Made by a program: the position numbers and the translations under genes. Shown here in pieces: positions 34,524 through 43,006 of a stretch of DNA of 64,000 bases. The stretch is from Actinoplanes auranticolor. GTDB taxonomy: Bacteria > Actinomycetota > Actinomycetes > Mycobacteriales > Micromonosporaceae. The notes beneath the pieces are model-generated. The model was given only the letters and a program-made list of their open reading frames with translations. It was not told the origin of the DNA and ran no database searches. Location of the stretch: NCBI RefSeq assembly GCF_018332655.1, contig NZ_BOQL01000054.1:1-64000 (forward strand), in the 5' to 3' direction. Numbering within the stretch: position 1 is the stretch's first letter; the number at the start of each line of letters is the position of its first letter.

Positions 34524-34551
34524 GAAGCGCCGCCCGAACGGACGGCGCTTC
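34524..34551 (-). terminator. terminator of yceI-like gene
   Basis: The perfect nine-base stem GAAGCGCCG/CGGCGCTTC has a ten-base loop and begins 19 bases past the YceI stop. No T run follows on the minus strand. Confidence 0.5.
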
Positions 34552-34569
34552 CCTGCGGATCGGTGGAGG

Positions 34570-35145
34570 TCAGGCCTGGCGGATGGCCTCGCCCTCAATC
34601 TCAATCTTGACCTTCTTGCCGATCATGACGCCACCGGACTCGAGAGCCATGTTGTAGGTCAGGCCCCAGTCCTCGCGGTCGATCTCGGTCGTCGCGCTGA
34701 AGCCGAAGACCTGCTGACCGTACGGGCTGGTGGTCGCGCCCTCGAACTCGACGACGAGTTCGACGGGCTTGGTGACGTCCTTGATGGTGAGCTCGCCGTC
34801 GAGCACGAACTCGGCACCGGCGTGCGACTTGATACCGGTGCTGCGGAAGGTGATCGCCGGGTACTTCTCGGCCTCGAAGAAGTCACCGGTACGCAGGTGG
34901 TTGTCCCGGTCGACATTGCCGGTCTGCACGCTCGCGGTGACGATCGAGGCGGTGACGGAGGACTGCAGCGGGTCCTCGGCGATGGTGATGGTCGCGTCGG
35001 CCTCGGCGAAATTGCCGCGGACCTTGCTGACCATGAGGTGACGCACCACGAAGCCGACCCGCTTGTGCGCGGCGTCCAGCTGGTAGGTGCCGGCGGCCGG
35101 GATCTGCAGACCCTCGAACTCGCGGGTGCTGGCGACGTCGGTCAT
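34570..35145 (-). CDS. YceI-family polyisoprenoid-binding protein
   Basis: A 191-residue lipocalin-like protein that holds long isoprenoids or fatty amides. The conserved opening is AGTYQLDAAHKRVGFVVRHLMVSKVRGNF. Later marks are VQTGNVDRDNHLRTGDFFEAEKYPAITF and FGFSATTEIDREDWGL, ending GKKVKIEIE. There is no signal peptide, so it is probably cytoplasmic. It is divergently paired with a MarR regulator, an arrangement common in actinobacteria and linked to oxidative or acid stress. Confidence 0.92.
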   Translation of the reverse strand: MTDVASTREFEGLQIPAAGTYQLDAAHKRVGFVVRHLMVSKVRGNFAEADATITIAEDPLQSSVTASIVTASVQTGNVDRDNHLRTGDFFEAEKYPAITFRSTGIKSHAGAEFVLDGELTIKDVTKPVELVVEFEGATTSPYGQQVFGFSATTEIDREDWGLTYNMALESGGVMIGKKVKIEIEGEAIRQA

Positions 35146-35191
35146 GACATTTCCTCTCGAAGGCAGAGCCAGGTTGTTGTCTGACGGAGCA

Positions 35192-35222
35192 ACTATATGC
35201 CAAGCAATATTCCCCTTGTCAA
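35192..35222 (-). promoter_or_regulatory. yceI promoter with overlapping MarR operator candidate
   Basis: On the minus strand, TTGACA (35222-35217) is followed after 19 bases by TATAGT (35197-35192); CATATA gives 17 bases. The imperfect palindrome ATATGCCAAGCAATAT (35195-35210) covers spacer and -10, so the divergent MarR protein could shut the promoter off. Confidence 0.6.
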
Positions 35223-35246
35223 GAGACCGCTGGTAAGCTGGCTCAC

Positions 35247-35744
35247 GTGGGTACCGACTTTGATGACTCCCGGTTCACCGCCATCGGCCTCTTCGCCGAG
35301 GCGTTCACCGGGTTGAGCAGCCGTTTCGCCGCGCAGCTGGAGCACCACCGGGTCTCCCCGGTCGAGTTCGAGGTGCTGATGCGGCTCGCCCGCTCGCCGC
35401 AGAACCGGTTGCGGATGACCGACCTGGCCGGCCAGACCTCCCTGTCCACCAGCGGTGTGACCCGGGTCGTCGACCGGATGGACCGGGGCGGGCTGATCCG
35501 CCGCGAGGCATGTCCCAGCGACCGCCGCAGCTCGTTCGCGGTCATCACCGAGGCCGGCCTGGCCCGGCTCGAGGAGATCCTGCCGGGGCATCTGGAGCTG
35601 GTGCAGCGCTGGTTCATCGACCAGCTCACCCCGGACCAGCTCGCGCAGATGCTGGAGTCGCTGCGGACCATCCGCGACGCGGTCAATCCGTGCGCGACGG
35701 CGGGCAGCTCGGAGGAGGACATACCCGCCGTGCCGACCCGCTGA
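35247..35744 (+). CDS. MarR-family transcriptional regulator
   Basis: A 165-residue winged-helix regulator. The HTH lies in the middle (about 50-100: LRMTDLAGQTSLSTSGVTRVVDRMDRGGLIRREACPSDRRS), followed by the long dimerisation helix. The start is GTG 35247. A single Cys in the wing (REACPSDRR) and another near the C-terminus could allow redox control, but this is speculative. The divergent target is probably the yceI-like gene. Confidence 0.9.
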   Translation: MGTDFDDSRFTAIGLFAEAFTGLSSRFAAQLEHHRVSPVEFEVLMRLARSPQNRLRMTDLAGQTSLSTSGVTRVVDRMDRGGLIRREACPSDRRSSFAVITEAGLARLEEILPGHLELVQRWFIDQLTPDQLAQMLESLRTIRDAVNPCATAGSSEEDIPAVPTR

Positions 35745-35934
35745 GCCGAACGGGGCGGTAACCGGCAGAAGTACCGGCAGAAGCTTCCTACCGCGTGGTC
35801 AAAAGCCGCCTAAACGCAGAAAACGCTCGGCGGTGCCGGTTAGGGTGATCTCCGCAGGGGGACGCGGCGCGGCCGAGGCCGAAGGTGGGCAAACGGGGGT
35901 GCCTTCGTTCACGCCGCGTTACCGGGGCGTTGTG

Positions 35935-35971
35935 ACGACCGGCGTGTGGGGGGCACATAAGCGCCGGTCGT
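35935..35971 (-). terminator. terminator of the HTH-NTPase-TPR regulator gene
   Basis: ACGACCGGCG (35935-35944) pairs perfectly with CGCCGGTCGT (35962-35971) over a 17-base loop, 18 bases beyond the stop at 35989. The spacer 35745-35934 contains no gene that I can support. Confidence 0.45.
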
Positions 35972-35988
35972 CCGCGCCCTGGCGCAGC

Positions 35989-38448
35989 TCAGAGCCGCTC
36001 TTCGAGCCGGCGCAGAGCCTCCGGGCCGAGCAGTTCCCGCTCCCGGGGCAGCAGCGTGATCCCACCCGTACGGCACAGCCCGGCCAGTCCGGCCAGCGCC
36101 TCCTGCCGGCGATCCGGGTCCGACGTGCTTCGCACCACGCCGACCAGCGCCTCCACCGTGTCCCGGGGATCATGGCCACCGGCGTACGCCTCGGCCGCCA
36201 CCGTGAACCTCTCCGCCGCACGCTTCTCGTCGCCCTGCCGCAGCGCGATCGCCGCGTCGACGATCGCGGTCGGCCCGTCGGCGATCGCGTGCGGATCGGG
36301 CCCGCGCAGCTCGTTCAGCACGACGATCGCCTCGGTGGTCCGCCCGCTCTCGGCCAGCGCCAGGCCGACCGTGGCCAGCACCCGGCGCCGATGGCCCGGA
36401 TCTCCGACGTCCTCCAGCTCGGCCATCGCGTCCCGGCCCAGCCGGGCGGCCTCCTCGAAGCGGCCGTCGAGCCGCTCCACCTCGGCCAGGTTCGCCGCCG
36501 CGACCGCCCGCAGCCGGTGCTCACCACACCGGCTGGCCAGCCGGTCGACCTCCGCGAGCCGGTCCCGGGCAGCGCTCAGGTCACCTTCGCGGATCTCGTG
36601 CCAGGTGAGGTTGTTCTCCGCGACGGCCATGTCCCGGGTGCGGCCGCTGCTGCGGGCCAGCTCCAGCGCGGCGGCGCCGTGCCCGCGGGCCCGCTCGTAG
36701 CCGCCCGCCGTCATCCACAGGATGGCCAGCTGGGTATGCGCGGTGAGCTGCCCCGGCACCTCGTCCAGGTTCGCGAAGTCGGCCAGCGCGGCCTCGGCCG
36801 AGCCGATCTCCTCGCTGCCCGAGCCGTGCTCGAGGGCGAGCTGGGCCAGCCCGACCTTCGCCCACGCCCGGACCAGCGGATCGGCGTCGGCCGTCCGCGG
36901 GTCGGCCAGCAGCCGGCGCAGCCACTGCCGTCCGGTGACGTCGCGCCCTCGGAACCGCCACCACCGGGGCAGCGCGGCGGCGAGCCGCAGGGCGGTGTGC
37001 GGATCCTCGCGGGCCGCGAAAGTCAGTGCGGCGCCCAGGTCACCCGCGACGTCGTCCAACCGGGCGGCGGCCTCGGCGAGCCGGCCACCCTTGAGGTCGG
37101 GCGCGATCTCCTGGGCCAGGTCGGCGATCACCTCCGCGTGCCGCCGGCGGGCCGCGGGCAGATCGCCGTCGGCGGCCGCCCGTTCCAGGGCGAAGTCGCC
37201 GACGACGTCCAGCAGGCGGAACCGGAAGGCCCGGGCGCCGCGGGCGCTGAGCAGGCCGAGCTCCAGCAGGCGGTCGAGCAGGTGCACCGCGTCGGTGGCC
37301 GAGCTGTCCGCGATCACCGCCTCGGCCAGGTCCAGCGACCAGCGGTTGCGGAAGGTCGCAAGGCGGTGCAGGGCCCGCTGCTCCTCGGGCGCGAGCAGGC
37401 GGTAGCTGGCGGCGACCGCTTCCCGGACGGAGACCACGGCGCCGGGGGCCGGCCGGCCGGACAGATCGAGGACGCGGTCGCCGTACCGGTCGAGGATCTC
37501 CGCGACGGTCAGCACCCGGCCACGGGCGGCGGCCAGCTCGAGCGCGATCGGGAGGCCGCCGAGCCGCCGGACCAGCGCGGACAGCGGCGCCACCTCGTCG
37601 GGCTCGACGGCACCGCCGCGGACCCGGGCGAGCCGGTCGAGGAAGAGCGCGACCGCCGGATACCCGGCCACGTCGGCGAGCTCCGAACCGGCGTCCTCCG
37701 GCGGCGCGACCAGCGGCGCGACCGGCCAGACCCGCTCGGTGGGCAGGCCGACCGGGTGTCGGCCGGTGGCCAGGAAACGCAGGGTCGAGTGCTGGCGCAG
37801 CAGCCGGCTGAGCGCCTCGGCCACAGCCTCCGAAGCGCGGTCGACCGCGTCGATGAGCAGCAGCGCGGACCGGCCGGCGAAGCGGGGCGCGAGGTCGTCC
37901 GGCCGGCCCACTCCGAAGACCGCGGCGACACTGCCGAGCACTTCCCCGGCGGTGAACCCGTCGGTGACCACGATGCCGGCGACGCCGCCCGGGTGCGCGG
38001 GCGCGACCCGGTGCGCCACGGTGAGCGCGAGACTGGTCTTGCCGACCCCGGCCAGACCGACCAGCGTGATGCCCCGGGGCCCGTCCGCCCGGGCCGGGGA
38101 CAGGCGGGTGACCAACTCGGCGACGTCGCCGTCGCGGCCGATCAGATCACCGGCCGGGGGCAGGCGTACGAAGCGCGGCGGCGCGGAGGCACCGGCCTGC
38201 TGACCGCGCGCGGCGGCGAGGAACGCGAGCCTGTCCGCCCCCGCCAGCCCCAGCGCGGCAGCGAGGAGCTCCACCGTGGTCCGTTGCGGCCTGGACGCGC
38301 GACCTCGCTCGAGATCACGCACCGTCCGCACGCCGACCCCGGCGCGAGCCGCCAGCTCTTCCTGGGTCAGCTTTGCCCGCAGCCGGTAACTGCGCAGCAC
38401 GGCGTCGAATCCCGGACCATCATGGTCCGCCCCGTGATCGGACGTCAT
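35989..38448 (-). CDS. AfsR/SARP-like regulator: Xre HTH, NB-ARC NTPase, TPR repeats
   Basis: An 819-residue STAND-type signalling protein. It has an N-terminal HTH (about 15-70: AKLTQEELAARAGVGVRTVRDLERG) and a nucleotide-binding domain with Walker A GLAGVGKTS near residue 133 and Walker B ALLLIDAVD near 195. A winged-helix segment and many TPR-like helical repeats follow (about 430-819). Related proteins switch on secondary metabolism or development after ATP binding. No biosynthetic gene cluster is adjacent, so the target is unknown. The ATG at 38448 begins with a short acidic stretch before the HTH. Confidence 0.85.
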   Translation of the reverse strand: MTSDHGADHDGPGFDAVLRSYRLRAKLTQEELAARAGVGVRTVRDLERGRASRPQRTTVELLAAALGLAGADRLAFLAAARGQQAGASAPPRFVRLPPAGDLIGRDGDVAELVTRLSPARADGPRGITLVGLAGVGKTSLALTVAHRVAPAHPGGVAGIVVTDGFTAGEVLGSVAAVFGVGRPDDLAPRFAGRSALLLIDAVDRASEAVAEALSRLLRQHSTLRFLATGRHPVGLPTERVWPVAPLVAPPEDAGSELADVAGYPAVALFLDRLARVRGGAVEPDEVAPLSALVRRLGGLPIALELAAARGRVLTVAEILDRYGDRVLDLSGRPAPGAVVSVREAVAASYRLLAPEEQRALHRLATFRNRWSLDLAEAVIADSSATDAVHLLDRLLELGLLSARGARAFRFRLLDVVGDFALERAAADGDLPAARRRHAEVIADLAQEIAPDLKGGRLAEAAARLDDVAGDLGAALTFAAREDPHTALRLAAALPRWWRFRGRDVTGRQWLRRLLADPRTADADPLVRAWAKVGLAQLALEHGSGSEEIGSAEAALADFANLDEVPGQLTAHTQLAILWMTAGGYERARGHGAAALELARSSGRTRDMAVAENNLTWHEIREGDLSAARDRLAEVDRLASRCGEHRLRAVAAANLAEVERLDGRFEEAARLGRDAMAELEDVGDPGHRRRVLATVGLALAESGRTTEAIVVLNELRGPDPHAIADGPTAIVDAAIALRQGDEKRAAERFTVAAEAYAGGHDPRDTVEALVGVVRSTSDPDRRQEALAGLAGLCRTGGITLLPRERELLGPEALRRLEERL

Positions 38449-38561
38449 GTCTCGAACCTAGGCACCCACGTCGATGGATGCCGACTTCAGCATGCAATTT
38501 GTCGAGTAACCGACGCTCCCGCCGTCGGATTTGCCGCAGAAACCTACCGGGAGTCCAAGCT

Positions 38562-39719
38562 CTACAGTCCGAGGCCGCGCGCGATGATCATGCGTTGCAC
38601 TTCGGACGTACCCTCGCCGATCTCCAGGATCTTCGCGTCGCGGTAGAAGCGGCCCACCGCGGACTCGTTCATGAAGCCGTAGCCGCCGTGTACCTGGGTC
38701 GCGTACCGGGCGTTGTCCATCGCGGCCTCGCTCGCGTACAGCTTGGCCAGGGCCGCCTGGTGCTTGAAATCCTCGCCGGCGAGCATCCGCGCCGCGGCCT
38801 CGTAGTACGCGATCCGCGCGGTGTGCGCGCGCATCTCCATGTCCGCGATCATGAACTGGACGGCCTGGTAGTTGCCGATCGGCCGGCCGAACGCCTGGCG
38901 TTCCTTGGCATACTTCACCGACTCGTCGACACAGCCCTGGGCCAGGCCCACCGACAGCGCGGCGATGGCGATCCGACCCTCGTCCAGGATCCGCAGGAAC
39001 TGCGCGAAACCGCGGCCCCGCTCACCGAGCAGGTTCGCCGCCGGTACGCGCACGCCGTCGAAGGCCAGCTCGTGAGTGTCGGAGGCGCACCAACCGACCT
39101 TGGAGTAGCCGGGCGCGACGGTGAAACCCGGGGTGCCCGAGGGCACGATGATCGTGGAGAGCTCCTTGCTGCCGTCCGCCTTCGTGCCGGTCGCCGCCAT
39201 CACCGTGACCAGGCAGGTGATGTCGGTGCCGGAGTTGGTGATGAACGCCTTGGAGCCGTTGATCACCCACTCGTTCGTGCGCTCGTCCAGCACCGCGCGG
39301 GTGGTGGTGGCCCCGGCGTCGGAACCCGTGCCCGGCTCGGTGAGCCCGAACGCCGCGAGCGCCTCACCGCTGGTCAGCCGGGGCAGCCACTCGGCCTTCT
39401 GGGCGTCCGTACCGAAGCGGTAGATCGGCATCGCACCCAGCGAGACGCCCGCCTCCAGGGTGATCGCCACGCTGCTGTCGACCCGGGCCAGTTCCTCCAG
39501 GGCCAGGCAGAGCGTGAAGTAGTCGCCGCCCATGCCGCCGTGCTCCTCGGCGAAGGGCAGGCCGAAGAGCCCCATCTTGCCCATCTGCCGGATCACTTCG
39601 TAGGGGAACGTCTTCTTCTCGTAGTGCTCGGCGATGACCGGTGCCACCTGCTCGCGGGCGAACTCCCGCACGCTGATGACCAGCGCCTCCTGCTCTTCGC
39701 TGAGCCGGAAGTCAACCAT
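38562..39719 (-). CDS. acyl-CoA dehydrogenase
   Basis: A 385-residue FAD enzyme oxidising an acyl-CoA to its 2-enoyl form and passing electrons to ETF. Family marks are FGLTEPGTGSDAG, INGSKAFITNSGTD, FAQFLRILDEGRIAIAALSVGLAQG and HGGYGFMNESAVGRFYRDAKI. The C-terminal segment EIGEGTSEVQR carries Glu in the short/medium-chain catalytic position. Classical isovaleryl-CoA dehydrogenases have a small residue there, so branched-chain specificity is not certain. It is second gene of an operon with the carboxyltransferase (12-base gap). Electrons may reach the EtfD-like protein encoded at 8219-10357. Confidence 0.93.
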   Translation of the reverse strand: MVDFRLSEEQEALVISVREFAREQVAPVIAEHYEKKTFPYEVIRQMGKMGLFGLPFAEEHGGMGGDYFTLCLALEELARVDSSVAITLEAGVSLGAMPIYRFGTDAQKAEWLPRLTSGEALAAFGLTEPGTGSDAGATTTRAVLDERTNEWVINGSKAFITNSGTDITCLVTVMAATGTKADGSKELSTIIVPSGTPGFTVAPGYSKVGWCASDTHELAFDGVRVPAANLLGERGRGFAQFLRILDEGRIAIAALSVGLAQGCVDESVKYAKERQAFGRPIGNYQAVQFMIADMEMRAHTARIAYYEAAARMLAGEDFKHQAALAKLYASEAAMDNARYATQVHGGYGFMNESAVGRFYRDAKILEIGEGTSEVQRMIIARGLGL

Positions 39720-39731
39720 GACGGGTCCTTT

Positions 39732-41267
39732 CTAGACCGGGGTGACGCCGTGCCGGCGCCGGGAGAACGCACGGTCCTTGCCGCGCGCGGCGGCGAACCG
39801 GCGGACGAGCTCGCCGCGCAGGTCGGCGGGCTCCACGATGGTGTCGATGACCAGCTCGCTGGCCAGCCGCAGGATGTCGATGTCGCGCTCGTACTCGGCG
39901 CGCCGCTCGGCGACGAAGGCCGCCCGCTCGTCCTCGGGCAGCGCCGCGATCTTGTTGGCGTAGACGGCGTTCACGGCCGCCTCCGCGCCCATCACCGCGA
40001 TCTTGGCGGTGGGCAGGGCGATGGTTGCCTCCGGGTCGAAGCCGGGACCGGCCATCGCGTACAGGCCGGCGCCGTAGGCCTTGCGCACCACGACGCAGAT
40101 CTTGGGCACGGTCGCCTCGGAGATCGCACTGATCATCTTGGCGCCGTGCCGGATGATGCCCTGCTTCTCGACCGCGCTGCCGACCATGAAGCCGGGCACG
40201 TCGGAGAGGAAGAGCAGCGGCACGTTGAAGGCGTCGCAGAGCTGGACGAAACGGCTGGCCTTGTCGGCCGAGTCGACGAACAGCACGCCGCCCTTGAACA
40301 TCGAGTTGTTGCCGACCACGCCGATGACCTGGCCGTCGAGCCGGGCGAAGCCGACCGTCAGCTCCCGGGCCCACAGCGCGTGGATCTCGAAGAAGGAACC
40401 CTTGTCGACGATTCCCTTCACGTACCGGCGCATGTCGAAGGCCTGGCGCTCGCTGACCGGGACCAGCGCGGCGAGATCGACCGCGGCCGGCTCCTGCGTC
40501 TCGGCCGCCGGTGGCTGCTGCGTCCAGTTCGCCGGCAGATAGGACAGGTACGAGCGGACCACGTCCAGCGCGTCCTGCTCGGTCTTGCAGAGGAAGTGCC
40601 CGACCCCGGACTCGGCGCAGTGCACCCGCGCGCCGCCCATCGCCTCCAGCGTCGTCTTCTCCCCGGTGACCATCTCGACCATCCGGTCGGAGCCGAGATA
40701 CATACTCGCGTTGCCCTCGACCATCGCGACCACGTCACAGAAGGCCGGGATGTAGGCGCCGCCCGCGGCCGAGGGCCCGAACAGGGCACAGACCTGCGGG
40801 ATCGAGCCGGAGGCCCGGACCTGGGTGTGGAAGATCTTGCCGGCGCCGCGCGGGCCGGGGAACAGGTCGACCTGGTCGGTGATCCGCGCGCCCGCGGAAT
40901 CCACCAGATAGACCATGGGTACGCCGTAGTCGTACGCCCGCTCGATGATCCTGATGATCTTCTCGACCGTGCGCGCTCCCCAGGACCCGGCCTTGACGGT
41001 CGAGTCGTTGGCCATCACGCACACCTCGCGCCCGTCGATCCGGGCGTTTCCGGTGATCACACCATCTGCGGGCAGTCCGTCCGCCAGGCTGTTGGCATAG
41101 AGCCCGTCCTCGACGAAGGAACCGTCGTCGACGAGCAGCGCGATGCGCTCGCGGGCGAACAGCTTGCCCTTCGCGGCGTTGGCGGCGTGATAGCGCTCGG
41201 CGCCACCGGCCATCGCCCGCTTGTGCGCCTGCGCGAGCGCGTCCTCGCCATATAGGTCGGGTGCCAC
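39732..41267 (-). CDS. acyl-CoA carboxylase, carboxyltransferase (beta) subunit
   Basis: A 511-residue subunit moving CO2 from biotin to an acyl-CoA. The N-terminal half has VYLVDSAGARITDQVDLFPG and SAAGGAYIPAFCDVV. The C-terminal half has GVVGNNSMFKGGVLFVDSADKASRF, FLSDVPGFMVGS and GAEAAVNAVYANKI. The sequence does not carry the typical methylcrotonyl DSGGANLP form, so the substrate is open. A matching biotin carboxylase is encoded separately at 45165-46526. The start is a GTG preceded by AAGGGG; a 14-base palindrome lies 22-35 bases upstream. Confidence 0.9.
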   Translation of the reverse strand: MAPDLYGEDALAQAHKRAMAGGAERYHAANAAKGKLFARERIALLVDDGSFVEDGLYANSLADGLPADGVITGNARIDGREVCVMANDSTVKAGSWGARTVEKIIRIIERAYDYGVPMVYLVDSAGARITDQVDLFPGPRGAGKIFHTQVRASGSIPQVCALFGPSAAGGAYIPAFCDVVAMVEGNASMYLGSDRMVEMVTGEKTTLEAMGGARVHCAESGVGHFLCKTEQDALDVVRSYLSYLPANWTQQPPAAETQEPAAVDLAALVPVSERQAFDMRRYVKGIVDKGSFFEIHALWARELTVGFARLDGQVIGVVGNNSMFKGGVLFVDSADKASRFVQLCDAFNVPLLFLSDVPGFMVGSAVEKQGIIRHGAKMISAISEATVPKICVVVRKAYGAGLYAMAGPGFDPEATIALPTAKIAVMGAEAAVNAVYANKIAALPEDERAAFVAERRAEYERDIDILRLASELVIDTIVEPADLRGELVRRFAAARGKDRAFSRRRHGVTPV

Positions 41268-41288
41268 CTGGTCCCCTTCATTCGCTCC

Positions 41289-41302
41289 CTGAACGATCGT
41301 TA
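41289..41302. promoter_or_regulatory. TetR operator candidate upstream of the carboxyltransferase operon
   Basis: On the minus strand this reads TAACGATCGTTCAG, with the perfect core AACGATCGTT. It differs at only two positions from the site upstream of the TetR gene (47272-47285). It lies just downstream of TAACCT, a plausible -10. Confidence 0.65.
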
Positions 41303-41341
41303 GGTTAACCCATTCGCGGGACGGAGACCAGAGACGCCGAA

Positions 41342-41465
41342 CGGGAGCCCCCGCAGGTTGCGGGGACTCCCGTCCGTTTGGTGCGACCGGCGCTGTGGAG
41401 GAGCGCCGGTTTACTGCCCGACGCCCAGGGGCGTCGCTCGGGTCACGCCCGGGACCGGCGTGACC
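41342..41465. terminator. cluster of four tandem hairpins between operons
   Basis: Four inverted repeats follow each other: 41342-41372 (CGGGAG-CCCCCGCA with TGCGGGG-TCCCG), 41386-41410 (ACCGGCGCT/AGCGCCGGT), about 41419-41436 (CGACGCC/GGCGTCG) and 41441-41465 (GGTCACGCC/GGCGTGACC). They lie downstream of the chaplin-like gene and upstream of the carboxyltransferase promoter. They probably end the chaplin transcript and insulate the next operon. Confidence 0.6.
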
Positions 41466-41484
41466 CGGGCCTCATCGCAACTAC

Positions 41485-42771
41485 TTACTTGCCGAGGGTG
41501 TCGAGGACGCTCAGGCCACCGACGTTCAGGCCACCCGCGTTGCTCAGGTTCTGGGTGAGGCCGTCCACGGCGCCCGCCTCCTGGGTGCTCTTGCGGGCCG
41601 GCTTGCCGTACTTGTCACCCTGGTTGCCGCCGTCACCGTCGACGTCGTTGTCGTCCTTGTCGCCGTAGCCGTCGTCCTTGACGTCGTCGTCGCCGGCCAC
41701 GTAGTCGTCGTCGTCCTTGCCGCCGTTGTCGCCACCGTTGCCGTCGTGGCCGTGGCCGTGGCCGTTGTCGCCGCCGTTGCCGTTGTGGCCGTGGCCGTGG
41801 CCACGGTCACCGTCGACGTCGTTGGCGCACGCCGCCGCGGAGTTGGCCAGGCCGAGGACGGCGAGCGAGTTGCCGCAGACGTTGATCGGGATGCTGATCG
41901 GCGCCGCGAGCTGCGTGCCGTTCAGGATGCCGACGTTGCGGGACGAGTTCTGCGAGAAGTCGTGGCCACGGGTCGACTCGTTCTTCGCGACGGCGGCCGA
42001 GTTGGCCTCGCCGGCGACACCGATCGAGTTGCCGGCCACGTTCAGCGGCGCGGAGATCGGGGCGTAGACCTGGGTGCCGTTGGCGATCCCGTAGTTGCCC
42101 GAGGTGTCCTGCGAGGTGGACTCACGGCGGTGGCCGCCACCGACACCGTTGACGCAGGCCGCCTGCGACTGGGCCAGGCCCAGGATGCTGAGCGCGTTGC
42201 CGCACAGGTTGATCGGGACGTCGATCGGCGCGTAGACCTGCGTGCCGTTCAGAACCCCGAAGTTGCCGGAGGAGTTCTGGTCGCCGTCGCGGCCACCGCG
42301 GCCACCCCGGTTGCCCTTGCCGTGCTCGACCTTGGTGCTCTCGACGTGGTTCACGCCGGCGCCGGACGCGTTGGCCAGGCCCAGCACGGCGGCGGAGTTG
42401 CCGACCACGTTCACCGGCACGGAGATCGGCAGGTACGCCTGGGTCCCGTTGAGGATGCCGAAGTTACCGGACGAGTTCTGCGAGACGTTGCGGCCACGGC
42501 CACGGTTCCAGTCGCGGTCGCCCCTCTTCTTGCCGCTCTCGACGAAGTTGATGCCCGAGCCGGCCGAGTTGGCCTCGCCGGCCACGCCGATCGAGTTGCC
42601 GACCACGTTCAGCGGCACGGCGATCGGGGCGAACACCTGCGTGCCGTTGAGGATGCCGACGTTGCCGGAGCTGTCCTGCGAGACGTCGGCCTGCGCTGCG
42701 CCGGGGGCGAACAGCAGGGCGCCGGCCGCCAGAACACCGACGCTGAGAGTCTTACGAACCCAAGTCTTCAT
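41485..42771 (-). CDS. secreted protein with five chaplin-like repeats and His/Asp-rich tail
   Basis: A 428-residue exported protein. It has a signal peptide (residues 1-28, ending GAAQA) and five repeats of about 45-60 residues at about 29-80, 95-145, 163-210, 218-265 and 271-317. Each is built on SGNxGILNGTQVxAPIxVPxNVxGNSxxVxGxANSA, which is the chaplin pattern. Repeats 3 and 5 hold a Cys pair 16 residues apart (190/206, 299/315); repeats 1, 2 and 4 have none. Glycine/Arg-rich linkers separate them. A Gly-His-Asn segment and an Asp-rich segment fill about 318-395, ahead of a short hydrophobic end. There is no LAXTG motif or C-terminal anchor. It probably coats aerial structures or sporangia. 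Confidence 0.85.
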   Translation of the reverse strand: MKTWVRKTLSVGVLAAGALLFAPGAAQADVSQDSSGNVGILNGTQVFAPIAVPLNVVGNSIGVAGEANSAGSGINFVESGKKRGDRDWNRGRGRNVSQNSSGNFGILNGTQAYLPISVPVNVVGNSAAVLGLANASGAGVNHVESTKVEHGKGNRGGRGGRDGDQNSSGNFGVLNGTQVYAPIDVPINLCGNALSILGLAQSQAACVNGVGGGHRRESTSQDTSGNYGIANGTQVYAPISAPLNVAGNSIGVAGEANSAAVAKNESTRGHDFSQNSSRNVGILNGTQLAAPISIPINVCGNSLAVLGLANSAAACANDVDGDRGHGHGHNGNGGDNGHGHGHDGNGGDNGGKDDDDYVAGDDDVKDDGYGDKDDNDVDGDGGNQGDKYGKPARKSTQEAGAVDGLTQNLSNAGGLNVGGLSVLDTLGK

Positions 42772-43006
42772 GGAAAGAAGATGCCTTTCGGAATTGTCAG
42801 AGAATGGTGAGACGCGTATTCAATTGATCGGTGCTTTCGGGCGCAGCGGTGCCACGAGCGTTTTCACGAAACGGTGACGTACCGGTGCTGGGCCCCGAGA
42901 TGATTCGCCGCCTGTTCGCAAGCGGTTCGGGAATCAGGCCCGTGGTGCGGGCACACCGCATCCACGCCGGTGCAGCGGAGGACGCAGGTGCCGGCCGGTG
43001 CCGGTA

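Noticed and set aside
41342..41465. Tandem hairpins as a CRISPR array
   Set aside because: The stems differ in sequence and there are no identical direct repeats with regular spacers.
11802..42771. Chaplin-like protein as substrate of the class E sortase
   Set aside because: The chaplin-like protein has no LAXTG motif, membrane helix or basic tail at its C-terminus.
42850..42880. GTTTTCACGAAAC-like sequence near 42861 as a second parS
   Set aside because: It departs from the 14-base palindrome at the centre and is not symmetric.
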